DNA from: Spirosoma montaniterrae
GTDB lineage: Bacteria > Bacteroidota > Bacteroidia > Cytophagales > Spirosomataceae
Assembly: GCF_001988955.1 (NCBI RefSeq)
Contig: NZ_CP014263.1
Location: 310,001-374,000 of the forward strand
Reading direction: 5' to 3'
Length of the DNA: 64,000 nt
Below, piece by piece: positions 7,965-19,504 of the stretch. A model generated the notes under the pieces. The model had not been told where the DNA came from. It saw only the letters and a list, made by a program, of their open reading frames with translations, and did no database searches. Position numbers and translations under genes: made by a program. Each line of letters starts with the position of its first letter. Position 1 is the first letter of the stretch.

Positions 7965-9242
7965 TTACCGTTTGGGTTCGTCGGCGGTTTGGCTTTCGAG
8001 GTCGAACAGGTCATTCAGCACGTCGATGAGTGTTTCGGCTTCACCTCGTTTGCAGGCGGCTTTCAATTGCAGCACCGGCAGTTTGATGATCTTCTGCATG
8101 ATGCCCCGCGTAATCTTATCGACCTTCTCTGATTCATCGGGAGTAAGGTGTTTCAGGTGCCGGGCAATTTCATCTTTCCGAATCTGCTCCAGCGCGTTTT
8201 TCAGCTTGTTGATCGTTGGCGATACAATCATCTCCTTCGACCAGTCGCCAAATTCGGCTACGGCCTGAGCAATAATGGCTTCGACCTGCGGAACAGCCGC
8301 CAGCCGCTGATTCAGTGCTTCGTCGGCGCGGTTGCGAATGTGGTCTATGTTGTAGACCAGCACACCCGGAATCTGCTCTACCGATGCATCGACCGAGCGT
8401 GGCACGGAGAGGTCAATGAAATACTTGTAAGTCAGCACGTTGACGTCTTGCAGCAGGGCAGGTGTAATCAGCGGCTCGTCGCGCATCACCGACGAAATAA
8501 TTACGTCGGCTCGCTGAATCTCCTGAGTCAGATCGGCAAAATCAGCTACGCGGAAATTGTACTGTTGGGCAAGCGCTTCGGTTTTGGTTTGCGTGCGATT
8601 ACAGAGGGTAATATGTTGCACGTCACGCTCGGCGAGGTTCTTACAAACGTCGGTACCAATTTCGCCCAGACCAATAACCAGAATGTTTGGGTTGGGGCGG
8701 TTGCCGGTCAGTTCATCAATCAATTCAACGGCAGCATACGACACCGACGCGGCCCCATCACGAAACGACGTTTCCTGCGCTACCCGCTTGTTGGTAAAGA
8801 AAATGGTATGCATCAGCCGGTGCAGAAACGGCCCGGCCATGTCTAAATCTGCCGACCATTGGTAGGCTTGCTTTACCTGATTTGGAATCTGCATGTCGCC
8901 CACCACCTGCGAGTGCAGACCCGTGCAAACCTCAAACAGGTGCTGTACGGCTTTGGTGTGGGTATCGAAAAACTGAAAATAAGGCAGGTACGAATCCGTA
9001 TCGGTCAGCCCTTTTTCAATGAGCAGCAGCCGGGCAATGTCGGCGTTGCTGTTCTGTTCGCTGGCGTAGTAAACTTCAGTACGGTTACAGGTCGAAACAA
9101 CGAGCAGATCGGACAGGCCGAAGAAGTCGCGCAATCGAAGCATCAATTGCTTGGCTTCATCTTCGTTGAGTGCAATTAATTCGCGCACCGACAGTGGAGC
9201 CGTTTTGTGCGATAAACTAATTGATTTGAAGGTGTCTAACAT
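7965..9242 (-). CDS. hemA: glutamyl-tRNA reductase
   Basis: First committed enzyme of C5-pathway tetrapyrrole synthesis: NADPH-dependent reduction of Glu-tRNA to glutamate-1-semialdehyde. Length 425 residues. The catalytic cysteine is C52 in STCNRTEVYY; the tRNA-binding region has GLHSQVVGDMQIPNQVKQAY, the NADPH site is VIGLGEIGTDVCKNL, and the C-terminal dimerisation helix has the KLKNALEQIRKDE region. No haem biosynthesis partner (hemL, hemC) is adjacent. A possible -7 box sits 35 bp upstream. The neighbouring minus-strand genes appear functionally unrelated and are separated by a hairpin. Confidence 0.96.
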   Translation of the reverse strand: MLDTFKSISLSHKTAPLSVRELIALNEDEAKQLMLRLRDFFGLSDLLVVSTCNRTEVYYASEQNSNADIARLLLIEKGLTDTDSYLPYFQFFDTHTKAVQHLFEVCTGLHSQVVGDMQIPNQVKQAYQWSADLDMAGPFLHRLMHTIFFTNKRVAQETSFRDGAASVSYAAVELIDELTGNRPNPNILVIGLGEIGTDVCKNLAERDVQHITLCNRTQTKTEALAQQYNFRVADFADLTQEIQRADVIISSVMRDEPLITPALLQDVNVLTYKYFIDLSVPRSVDASVEQIPGVLVYNIDHIRNRADEALNQRLAAVPQVEAIIAQAVAEFGDWSKEMIVSPTINKLKNALEQIRKDEIARHLKHLTPDESEKVDKITRGIMQKIIKLPVLQLKAACKRGEAETLIDVLNDLFDLESQTADEPKR

Positions 9243-9574
9243 GGTTAAAAAACGCGCTGTTCGCCTTTCGGCCTTACAAAATTAAAGCATTCTACGCGGA
9301 CATGATTATAGAAAACCGGCTATCGCCCTTATTTGGAATCTGTCCAAATAATAAACAGATTTCTTGCCACAATCCTATTCTGACAGAGAACATTTACGAG
9401 CAAATGCGGGTTCGTTTTAGCACCATCAATCCACATTATTCGTTTATTTATCGAGCACGTATTCAGGCTGGCGCAGATTGGTATCAAAATTCGGGGCTAC
9501 TTGTCTGTCGAAACCATGACGCTCGTCAGTTAACAACCTGATAAACGTTCAACTACACGGGGCTACGGCACACC
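9243..9574. other. divergent intergenic region hemA / histidine kinase
   Basis: About 330 bp between two divergent genes. It holds the hemA leader and a 7-bp dyad (ATTTGGA at 9331-9337 with TCCAAAT at 9343-9349). An open frame of 79 codons at 9302-9541 has no recognisable domain, no signal peptide and unusual composition; I do not accept it as a gene. No RNA gene was recognised. Confidence 0.5.
9277..9284 (-). promoter_or_regulatory. possible -7 promoter box for hemA
   Basis: On the minus strand TAATTTTG matches the Bacteroidota TAnnTTTG consensus, 34 bp before the hemA ATG. A clear -33 TTG at proper spacing is not seen. Confidence 0.35.
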
Positions 9575-10771
9575 ATGCTGAAATCATTTGACATTTATAG
9601 TCAGAATAACATTCTGAAAATTATTGTAGCTCTGAACCTGCTGCTGGTGGGTACGGGGTCGCTGTTGTACACGAATCGGCTCATTAGCAGACTCGAAGAT
9701 CGCGAGGAGCATTACGTTCAGCTCTATGCTAAAAGCATTGCCTATCTGTTCGGCTCAAACAGTATCAATGCGGGTGATCTGAATTTCGTAACGAGCGAGA
9801 TTCTGGAAGCTAACAAATCCATCCCGGCCATTTACGTCAATCCTGATGGGCAGATTGCCGGCAAACTCAACATTGAGGTGCCGTCAAACCTGACCGACGC
9901 CGAAATAGAGCAGTTTCTGCGCAAAACAATTGACGAAATGCGTAACCGGCATCAGGCGTTGGTTGTAGACATGGGCAACGGTGAGCGGGGGCTGGTTTAT
10001 TACAACAACTCCAGTTTGCTGCGGCAGCTTCAGTATTTCCCGTATGCGCTGCTAACCATTCTGACCGCGCTGGGCGTGTTGGCGTATCTGGCGTTCAGCT
10101 CATCGCGCCGGGCCGAGCAAAACCGCGTGTGGGTGGGGCTGGCAAAAGAAACGGCGCATCAGTTGGGTACACCGATGTCGTCATTGATGGCGTGGGTCGA
10201 GTACATGCGCTCCGACCCGGCGCAATACGATGAGTCAATCACCGACGAAATCGAAAAAGACGTTCGTCGGCTCGAAACCATTACAGCCCGGTTCTCCAGC
10301 ATCGGCTCTATTCCGACGCTCAAAGACGAGAACCTCAACGAGGTGGTTCAGCAGTTCACTGATTACCTCGCCCGGCGCATCTCGACCAAAGTAAAAATGA
10401 GCGTATCGAGTCAGCTACCGGCCAATCAGACCGTGAAAATCAATAAGTTACTGTTTGAGTGGGTGATTGAAAATATCTGCAAAAACGCGGTCGATGCCAT
10501 GAAAGGCGTGGGCGAACTGCGCCTAAACCTGACGCCCCTGCCGCATCAGGAGGTCGCTATCGACATCACCGACACAGGCAAGGGCATCTCGAAAAAGAAT
10601 ATTCAGAAAGTATTCACGCCCGGTTTCAGCACAAAACAGCGGGGCTGGGGCCTGGGCCTCACGCTCGCCAAGCGCATCGTGGAGGAATACCACAACGGGC
10701 GGCTGTTTGTGAAAAGCTCCGAGGTGGGCAAGGGCACCACGTTTCGGATTGTGTTGAGTGCTGAGCGTTAG
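9575..10771 (+). CDS. membrane sensor histidine kinase
   Basis: A 398-residue kinase with two membrane helices (about 13-33 and 152-172) enclosing a periplasmic sensor domain, then a kinase core. The phospho-acceptor is probably H195 in ETAHQLGTPMSSL, a variant H-box common in Bacteroidota. ATP-lid elements are all present: N box ENICKNAVDAMKG, G1 DTGKGI, F box FTPGFSTK and G2 GWGLGLTLA. No HAMP domain is obvious. No response regulator is adjacent; the nearest is the sigma-54-type regulator at 12593-13744, a possible but unproven partner. The stop codon shares four bases with the convergent lipoprotein gene. Confidence 0.9.
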   Translation: MLKSFDIYSQNNILKIIVALNLLLVGTGSLLYTNRLISRLEDREEHYVQLYAKSIAYLFGSNSINAGDLNFVTSEILEANKSIPAIYVNPDGQIAGKLNIEVPSNLTDAEIEQFLRKTIDEMRNRHQALVVDMGNGERGLVYYNNSSLLRQLQYFPYALLTILTALGVLAYLAFSSSRRAEQNRVWVGLAKETAHQLGTPMSSLMAWVEYMRSDPAQYDESITDEIEKDVRRLETITARFSSIGSIPTLKDENLNEVVQQFTDYLARRISTKVKMSVSSQLPANQTVKINKLLFEWVIENICKNAVDAMKGVGELRLNLTPLPHQEVAIDITDTGKGISKKNIQKVFTPGFSTKQRGWGLGLTLAKRIVEEYHNGRLFVKSSEVGKGTTFRIVLSAER

Positions 10772-11316
10772 AATCGCGGCCACGGCACCCACACCGTGTC
10801 GGTTTCAACCACGTTGCTTTCGTTTAGCTGGCGGTCGCGAATCGTAATGCGGAATTTGGTAGGCAGTAATTGAAAACTGCTGCCATACAGGAACGTCTGG
10901 TTAAAATCCAGCGTACCCTGAATGGCTCCGGGCGGTTTCCCTTTTGCCAGATCGGGAAAGAAGAGCGATGAATTGACTCGTTGCTCAACCTCGACGTATT
11001 GCCGGTTGATAAGCCGAAAGGTTTGAATGCGGTAGTTACCCCATCGGCCATTCGACGCGTACAGTGCCGAATCGGCCTTTGACAGTGGTAAAGTATTCCC
11101 CAAATCGCCCCGGCCATCTTTGAAGTCGATACTGATTACCACCGAGTCGCGTCGGCCCCTACCTACACCGGGCCGGGCCGGCAGGTTTTTGTACGGAAAA
11201 ATGCTTCTGAACTCGATTTCAGGCTTGTCGGCGAAGTCGGGTTCGTTAAAACAGCCCGAGAGCGTCAGGCCAACGGCCAGCGCGAGGCAATACGTTTGAA
11301 TTACTTGCCGTTGCAT
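10768..11316 (-). CDS. predicted lipoprotein
   Basis: A 182-residue protein with a lipoprotein signal peptide (lipobox LSGC, cysteine at about residue 22) and a beta-rich body of unknown family. It contains the segment DSVVISIDFKDGRGDLGNT, which resembles a domain seen in small Cytophagales lipoproteins, and ends in a hydrophobic beta segment VETDTVWVPWPRF. It stands alone on the minus strand, diverging from the LuxE-like gene with only 36 bp between starts, so promoters must overlap. Its stop (TAA) shares four bases with the convergent kinase stop (TAG). Confidence 0.7.
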   Translation of the reverse strand: MQRQVIQTYCLALAVGLTLSGCFNEPDFADKPEIEFRSIFPYKNLPARPGVGRGRRDSVVISIDFKDGRGDLGNTLPLSKADSALYASNGRWGNYRIQTFRLINRQYVEVEQRVNSSLFFPDLAKGKPPGAIQGTLDFNQTFLYGSSFQLLPTKFRITIRDRQLNESNVVETDTVWVPWPRF

Positions 11317-11352
11317 ACTGTTGTACTCGTAGCTATCTAATTCGATTTTACT

Positions 11353-12468
11353 TTGTTTTCTTCCTTAACGCTCCCGGCTGAGGTTGCCCAGTGGCGGCAA
11401 TCGCTCCGTCAGCAAATTCTGGCCCTGTCTGCCCAACCACCCAGCCGCCCGGCATTCGAGTCGCTGGCGTTGGCTGTATTTCGGTATCAGGCTGCACATA
11501 ATCCCGTTTACCGGGCATACGTAGGGCATTTAAACATCCGGCCCGAACACGTCAACGAGGTGCGCCGGGTGCCGTTCATGCCCATTGGCTTCTTTAAAAA
11601 CCACGCTATACTGACGGGTTTTTCATCCGACATTATACAACCCGAAACGATAACCTTTGCCAGCAGCGGTACAACCGGCGTACTGCCCAGCCATCATTAC
11701 GTGTTCGATGCCGACCTGTACAAGACGGTCAGTACGCAGATTTTCAGGCAAACATACGGTTCACTGGCCGGTATGCCTATTCTGGCTCTGCTACCATCGT
11801 ATCTTGAACGAAATAACTCGTCGTTAGTGTACATGGTTCAGCAATTTATGGAAGAATCCGGCTCTCCGTTGTCGGGTTTTTACCTGAATAACCACGACAA
11901 ACTAACCCGGCAGCTACGTCAGTTGGCCGAGCAGCCTGATCCACCCCGAACGCTGCTTATCGGCGTCACGTTTGGTTTGCTCGACTGGGTTGAATCGAAC
12001 CGCGATTTGTCGTTTTTAACGATGCATCCAAATTTGATCGTAATGGAAACCGGCGGTATGAAAGGACGCCGGAAAGAACTGCTGCGTGAAGAAGTACATC
12101 AGCTATTGCAGCAAAAAATCGGCGTGTCGGCCATTCATTCAGAATATGGCATGACCGAGCTGTTGTCGCAGGCATACTCCACTGGCGCAGGCATTTTCCG
12201 GCCCAGCCCGACCTTACGCGTCTATCTGCGCGACATCAACGACCCGTTTCACCTCTATGCCGATGCGCCGACAGACACCCATGAAACCACGCCCGGCACT
12301 CGTCGCACTGGCGGCATCAACGTAATTGATCTGGCGAATTTAGATTCCTGCGCCTTCATCGAAACCCAGGATTTGGGGCAGTATGCCGATAACGAAAGCG
12401 GCCAATTCAGTGTAATTGGCCGCTTCGATAACTCGGATGTGAGAGGGTGTAATCTGATGATAGTCTGA
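11353..12468 (+). CDS. LuxE-like acyl-protein synthetase family protein
   Basis: A 371-residue protein related to the LuxE acyl-protein synthetase/adenylate-forming family. Visible elements are FMPIGFFKNHAILTG, the nucleotide-binding loop TFASSGTTG followed by PSHHYV, VMETGGMKGRRKELLREE and the SEYGMTELLSQAYS block that corresponds to the adenylate-forming Y-G-x-T-E motif. Classical LuxE activates fatty acids for aldehyde synthesis with LuxC; no luxC, ACP or carrier gene is adjacent, so its substrate here is unknown. The start is a TTG at 11353; no upstream ATG is in frame. Its stop codon lies within a 37-bp inverted repeat. Confidence 0.8.
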   Translation: MFSSLTLPAEVAQWRQSLRQQILALSAQPPSRPAFESLALAVFRYQAAHNPVYRAYVGHLNIRPEHVNEVRRVPFMPIGFFKNHAILTGFSSDIIQPETITFASSGTTGVLPSHHYVFDADLYKTVSTQIFRQTYGSLAGMPILALLPSYLERNNSSLVYMVQQFMEESGSPLSGFYLNNHDKLTRQLRQLAEQPDPPRTLLIGVTFGLLDWVESNRDLSFLTMHPNLIVMETGGMKGRRKELLREEVHQLLQQKIGVSAIHSEYGMTELLSQAYSTGAGIFRPSPTLRVYLRDINDPFHLYADAPTDTHETTPGTRRTGGINVIDLANLDSCAFIETQDLGQYADNESGQFSVIGRFDNSDVRGCNLMIV

Positions 12469-12590
12469 ACCAGGATTAGCCAGGATTATCGCGATTAAAC
12501 AAGATTTATGCGCTCTGCTTGTTCGATTTTGAAAGAAGCGCAGCGTAGAATCCTGTTTAATCGCGATAATCCTGGCTAATCCTGGTTCAG
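12465..12590. repeat. 37-bp perfect inverted repeat, GATT-periodic family
   Basis: Arms 12465-12501 and 12554-12590 are perfectly complementary over 37 bp and separated by 52 bases. Each arm has GATT spaced about ten bases apart (CAGGATTAGCCAGGATTATC is the central part). The left arm contains the stop codon of the LuxE-like gene and the right arm ends two bases from the stop of the convergent regulator. A diverged copy is at 26792-26893. It can fold into a strong hairpin on both transcripts and probably acts as a bidirectional terminator. Confidence 0.92.
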
Positions 12591-12592
12591 TT

Positions 12593-13744
12593 TTACGCGT
12601 ACAACTTCACATCGTCGAGCGTAATTTCGTCGCCACACATGATAATCAGCCGCTCGATCACGTTGCGCAGTTCGCGCACATTACCCGTCCAGGGCAGCGA
12701 TTGCAGGTAGGTCATCGCATCGGCTGTAAACTCTTTGACAGGTGAGCCGTACTCTGTGGCAATGTCGTGCAGGAATTTGTCGGTCAGCAATGGAATATCC
12801 TGCCGACGTTCGGCGAGGGGTGGTACGTGAATCACGATCACGCTCAGGCGGTGAAATAAGTCTTCGCGGAAGTTACCATTGGCAATTTCCTGCCGAAGAT
12901 CTTTGTTGGTGGCGGCAATTACCCGCACATTGACCTTAATCTCTTTGTCGCCCCCAACGCGGGTAATCTTGTTTTCCTGCAAGGCTCGCAGCACTTTTGC
13001 CTGGGCCGACAGGCTCATGTCGCCGATTTCATCCAGAAACAGCGTACCACTATCTGCCTGCTCAAACTTGCCCACGCGCCGGGCGGCTGCACCCGTAAAA
13101 GCTCCCTTCTCGTGACCAAACAGTTCGCTTTCGATCAGTTCGCTTGGAATGGCCGCGCAGTTGACCTCGATAAGCGGCTGAGTAGCGCGGCTGCCTTTTT
13201 CGTGTATCTGCTTGGCAACCATTTCTTTACCCGATCCGTTGGCTCCGGTAATCAGTACGCGGGCTTCGGTTGGAGCTACCCGGTTAATGGTTTCTTTAAC
13301 TTTCCGAATCGGCTCAGATTCGCCTACGATTTCATTGATTTTGTAGATCCGTTTTTTCAGTGTCTTGGTTTCCTGAACCAGTTTGGAACGCTCGATGGCG
13401 TTGCGAACCGTGATCAGCAGGCGATTCAGGTCGGGTGGTTTAGTGATGAAATCAAAGGCCCCCAGTTTGGTGGCTTCAACGGCGTTTTCGATGTTGCCAT
13501 AAGCCGAAATCATTACGAACTGCGTGTTTTTACTGGCTTCGCTGGCGCGCAATAGCAACTCCAGCCCGTTGAGTTTTGGCATTCGGATATCACAGAGAGC
13601 CACATCGTAGCTGGCCTGCATAATCATCTCCAATCCTTCTTCGCCATCTTTCGCTTCGTCAACATCGTAGCCTTCATACTCTAAAATATCGCGTAGAGCT
13701 GCCCGAATGGGTTTCTCATCATCCACGATAATCAGTTTAGCCAT
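12593..13744 (-). CDS. sigma-54-dependent response regulator lacking a C-terminal HTH
   Basis: A 383-residue response regulator: receiver domain at residues 1-120 (acid pair DDE, phospho-site D52 in LCDIRMP), then an AAA+ sigma-54 interaction domain with Walker A GANGSGKE, the sigma-54 contact loop GAFTGA, Walker B LFLDEIGD and the arginine-finger region FREDLFHRLSV. The protein ends at LDDVKLYA just after the AAA+ lid, so the Fis-type DNA-binding helix-turn-helix of NtrC is absent. The start at 13744 is chosen because it begins the receiver domain. Short NtrC proteins may work from solution or through a partner. Confidence 0.9.
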   Translation of the reverse strand: MAKLIIVDDEKPIRAALRDILEYEGYDVDEAKDGEEGLEMIMQASYDVALCDIRMPKLNGLELLLRASEASKNTQFVMISAYGNIENAVEATKLGAFDFITKPPDLNRLLITVRNAIERSKLVQETKTLKKRIYKINEIVGESEPIRKVKETINRVAPTEARVLITGANGSGKEMVAKQIHEKGSRATQPLIEVNCAAIPSELIESELFGHEKGAFTGAAARRVGKFEQADSGTLFLDEIGDMSLSAQAKVLRALQENKITRVGGDKEIKVNVRVIAATNKDLRQEIANGNFREDLFHRLSVIVIHVPPLAERRQDIPLLTDKFLHDIATEYGSPVKEFTADAMTYLQSLPWTGNVRELRNVIERLIIMCGDEITLDDVKLYA

Positions 13745-13982
13745 ACTCCTCGTCGGTAGGGTTTGAACAATGGATTTTGTCACGCCGAAAATAGCGGATT
13801 TCAAGTTGCATCTGCAAAGAAGCGGCCAAAATTCCCGGAATAATCAATAATAACACACACAAAAGTTAGGCAATCAGGGCTTTACCTTTCGCTCAAAGTT
13901 TAGAGACATACGTAAAAGATAACAATCAGATAAAACCCTTATACCCTATATTCACGGTTGAGTCTATAATCCAACTTTACTT

Positions 13983-14816
13983 ATGTACACACTCTATCGA
14001 AGCGCGTCGGCCTGGTCCTTCGTTTACTTGCTTTTTCTTGTTAGTCTGGCAGGCTGTAGCCGCGCCCCGCAAGCGTATTTTCAACCCACCGCCCGAACGG
14101 TTTATGAACGCCCCGCTTCAGCAACCCCTCAGCGCGTTGAAACGGCTCCAACGCCCGACCTGACAGCCTCGCTGGCCGAAGTACCCCCCACTGCTCCCCG
14201 CTCCGTTTACGATGTCGAAACGGCTCTGCCCGCTGCCAAACCGGCCATTCCAACAACGGTCAGGCGGCCCAATGCGCTCAGTTCCCTGAAACGGATGATG
14301 CCCCGAAAGCCAGCCGCGCCCGGCTGCGATCAGATCGTGCTGCGAAACGGCGACGTCATCGACGCCAAAGTGAAAGAGGTGGGTGTCAACGAAATCCGCT
14401 ACAAAAAATGCGACCGGCAGGACGGCCCCGACTACACGATCTCGAAACGCGACGTGCTGAGCATCAAATACTCGAATGGCGAAGTGGAGCGGTTCAACAG
14501 CAGCCCGACCCAGAGTAGTTCGAGTAGTTCGGGCGGACGCAACCAGTCGTACAACAGCCCAACAAATCCGCAGAACGACGGCCCCCGCACCGACCCATTC
14601 GCGATTGTGGCGTTGGCCGCTGGTGGTTTAGCCATTTTTACCAGTTTAGGTGCTTTCCTGTTGGGCGCAGCGGCCATCGTGTTTGGTGCGTTAAGTCTTC
14701 AGCGCATCAAGCGGCAACCTGAACGCTTCAAAGGCCGGGGTATGGCTATCGGCGGTATGGTGGCGGGTATTGTGGCGGCTGGTATTATCCTGCTTGCTCT
14801 TCTGGGGGTTATTTGA
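13983..14816 (+). CDS. lipoprotein with C-terminal DUF4190-like membrane domain
   Basis: A 277-residue protein. The N-terminus is a lipoprotein-like signal (LVSLAGC), followed by a proline-rich linker, a small beta domain (CDQIVLRNGDVIDAKVKEVG to about residue 165, similar to domains that read as 'RNGDxIxAKVxEVGxxEIxYKKCD' in many Bacteroidota proteins), a serine-rich linker and a C-terminal pair of membrane helices joined by LQRIKRQPERFKGRGMAIGGMV, the DUF4190 layout. Having both a lipobox and two C-terminal helices is unusual; the first helix may instead be an uncleaved anchor. Function unknown. Confidence 0.75.
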   Translation: MYTLYRSASAWSFVYLLFLVSLAGCSRAPQAYFQPTARTVYERPASATPQRVETAPTPDLTASLAEVPPTAPRSVYDVETALPAAKPAIPTTVRRPNALSSLKRMMPRKPAAPGCDQIVLRNGDVIDAKVKEVGVNEIRYKKCDRQDGPDYTISKRDVLSIKYSNGEVERFNSSPTQSSSSSSGGRNQSYNSPTNPQNDGPRTDPFAIVALAAGGLAIFTSLGAFLLGAAAIVFGALSLQRIKRQPERFKGRGMAIGGMVAGIVAAGIILLALLGVI

Positions 14817-14845
14817 GATTCCTTTTTATCTAATCTAACGTACTC

Positions 14846-15241
14846 ATGAAAAATTTCCTCATTGCATTCTTGTTGCTGTTTACAGTAGCTGCTTGTTTGC
14901 CGAACAGAGATAAAGATGATCCCGAACCAGAATTGGCCGGAACGTATAATCTTACCAGCTTTCGGGTCAATAACCAGGAGTTCATAACTGCAAACACAGG
15001 CGTGACTGGAACTATTGTGGTAACGCGCCCCAGCGATACCCGCATCTCACTAACACTGTCGTTGCGTGGGAACGGGCAAACCCAAACTGACAATTTGGGC
15101 GAAATAGAGATTCGGAAAGCAAGCGGTCGAAATTATGATATGTATGAATCAGGAACCCGTTTGGGGTCAATTAATGGTACTGACCTGAATTTCGACATAT
15201 CGGACGGTAGTGACCGTATTGTAGTTGCTGCCCGCAAGTAG
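14846..15241 (+). CDS. small lipoprotein, lipocalin-like
   Basis: A 131-residue protein with signal peptide and lipobox (TVAAC, cysteine at residue 18), an acidic linker, then a beta-rich body beginning LAGTYNLTSFRVNNQEF and ending DGSDRIVVAARK. The pattern G-x-Y near the start and alternating strands resembles lipocalin-like lipoproteins of Bacteroidota; no binding motif can be read. It is 30 bp after the DUF4190 gene on the same strand and ends at a bidirectional terminator shared with lacZ. Confidence 0.7.
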   Translation: MKNFLIAFLLLFTVAACLPNRDKDDPEPELAGTYNLTSFRVNNQEFITANTGVTGTIVVTRPSDTRISLTLSLRGNGQTQTDNLGEIEIRKASGRNYDMYESGTRLGSINGTDLNFDISDGSDRIVVAARK

Positions 15242-15256
15242 CATTTTCATACTTTT

Positions 15257-15291
15257 AACGGCCCGGTCATCATTACGACGACCGGGCCGTT
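15257..15291. terminator. bidirectional terminator
   Basis: Perfect 12-bp stem (15257-15268 with 15280-15291, arm AACGGCCCGGTC), 11-base loop, between the stops of the convergent lipoprotein (15241) and beta-galactosidase (15303) genes. A short T run (ACTTTT) precedes the stem on the plus strand, serving as the U-tract for the minus-strand transcript. Confidence 0.85.
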
Positions 15292-15302
15292 CGTTTGTGA
15301 AA

Positions 15303-18563
<3,261 letters not shown>

Positions 18564-18613
18564 TTAGCCGGGTAAATTTTGCCTAAATTTAAACCGCTTA
18601 TCCTTACTTCTCC

Positions 18614-18784
18614 ATGTCTTCACGTCGCTCATTGATTTGTTTTTGGTTGCTTGTAGCCATCACGTTTTCCACATCGGCGCAATCGCGTCGGCGGGCGCAA
18701 CTCACTACTCCGCAAAATAACGGCCCGGTGCCAGTGGTTACGGCCCGATTATCACCAACCTACGTGGTTCTGCATACTGTTTGA
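18614..18784 (+). pseudogene. truncated duplicate of the esterase 5' end
   Basis: A 56-codon frame starting at ATG 18614 encodes a signal peptide (ends STSAQ) followed by SRRRAQLTTPQNNGPVPVVT, then unrelated sequence to a TGA at 18782. That second part is nearly identical to residues 20-43 of the intact esterase at 19505; 69 of 70 bases are shared (18675-18744 with 19560-19629). The signal peptides themselves differ markedly. The remainder of the esterase is missing, so this is a broken copy or the original gene start left behind when sequence carrying mntA-hepT came in. Confidence 0.8.
18675..18744 (+). repeat. 70-bp direct repeat, copy 1
   Basis: Left copy of a direct repeat that differs from the copy at 19560-19629 by one base (A at 18733 against G at 19618). 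The two copies bracket 815 bp holding the MntA/HepT genes. Confidence 0.92.
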
Positions 18785-18811
18785 AACTACATTTGTCTGA
18801 CTAATTGTTGA

Positions 18812-19126
18812 ATGGCTATGATTCAAACCGCTTTAGCAAAAGAGTTACCGGCTGTGATCCGCATCTTACGCGAAAATCATGTGCAACGGGCATATGCTTT
18901 TGGCTCTGTCTGCACAGACCAATTCAATGCAGACAGCGATATCGATCTGCTTATTGCATTTGACGAGTCTCTTGATTCTGTACAATACGGTGAACACTAT
19001 TTTGCCATCGCTCACGCCCTGGAACGCGTATTAAAGCGGCCTGTTGATTTAGTGACAGAGCGTTCGTTGAAAAATCCGTATTTTATTAATATGGTCAATA
19101 AGACTAAAACGCCCATTTATGAGTGA
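18812..19126 (+). CDS. mntA: MntA-like nucleotidyltransferase antitoxin
   Basis: A 104-residue minimal nucleotidyltransferase with the GSx10DxD signature (GS at about residues 32-33, ending SDIDLL). In known HEPN/MNT systems MntA neutralises HepT by adding AMP to a tyrosine near the HepT active site. The third acidic residue expected downstream is probably in the KRPVDLVTE strand. The gene overlaps hepT by 8 bp, which is the standard operon arrangement. Two ATGs (18812 and 18818) are possible; the first is used. GC content is visibly lower than that of neighbouring genes, in keeping with horizontal transfer. Confidence 0.87.
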   Translation: MAMIQTALAKELPAVIRILRENHVQRAYAFGSVCTDQFNADSDIDLLIAFDESLDSVQYGEHYFAIAHALERVLKRPVDLVTERSLKNPYFINMVNKTKTPIYE

Positions 19127-19457
19127 AGAAGTACGCAAATGGCTTATCGACATAGGCGAGGCTATTGAAAATATTGACGTACATCTTGGCAGGAAGCGCG
19201 ATTTTAGTCTTTATCAGGCAAATATCACGATCCGCAGGGCTGTGGAGCGTGAGCTTGAGATTATTGGTGAAGCAACAAACCGTGTTCTGAAAGTGGATAA
19301 TACAATCGGTATAACCGACGCAAGGCGCATTATTGATTTGCGGAACCGTGTCATTCATGCTTATGATGCAGTGGATGACGTGATCGTTTGGGGTGTAATT
19401 CTAAAAAACCTGCCAGCCTTGAAGCAAGAAATTCGCGATTTATTGGCTGTTGATTGA
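19119..19457 (+). CDS. hepT: HepT-like HEPN ribonuclease toxin (DUF86)
   Basis: A 112-residue all-helical HEPN protein. The active-site motif Rx4-6H is present as RNRVIHAYDAV, including the tyrosine that MntA modifies in characterised pairs. Other family features are ELEIIGEATNRV and the preceding ITIRRAVERE helix. The predicted role is an RNase (tRNA or mRNA) held inactive by AMPylation. The start overlaps the end of mntA by 8 bp. The pair lies between the duplicated esterase ends, which shows that it is an insertion relative to the ancestral locus or has replaced part of a tandem copy. Confidence 0.87.
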   Translation: MSEEVRKWLIDIGEAIENIDVHLGRKRDFSLYQANITIRRAVERELEIIGEATNRVLKVDNTIGITDARRIIDLRNRVIHAYDAVDDVIVWGVILKNLPALKQEIRDLLAVD

Positions 19458-19504
19458 CGTTTTAGTGTTGAATTAGCTACAATAGCATCTCTTAAATCTG
19501 GCGT

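Noticed and set aside
9302..9541. 79-codon frame between hemA and the histidine kinase
   Set aside because: No recognisable domain, odd composition and located in a divergent promoter region.
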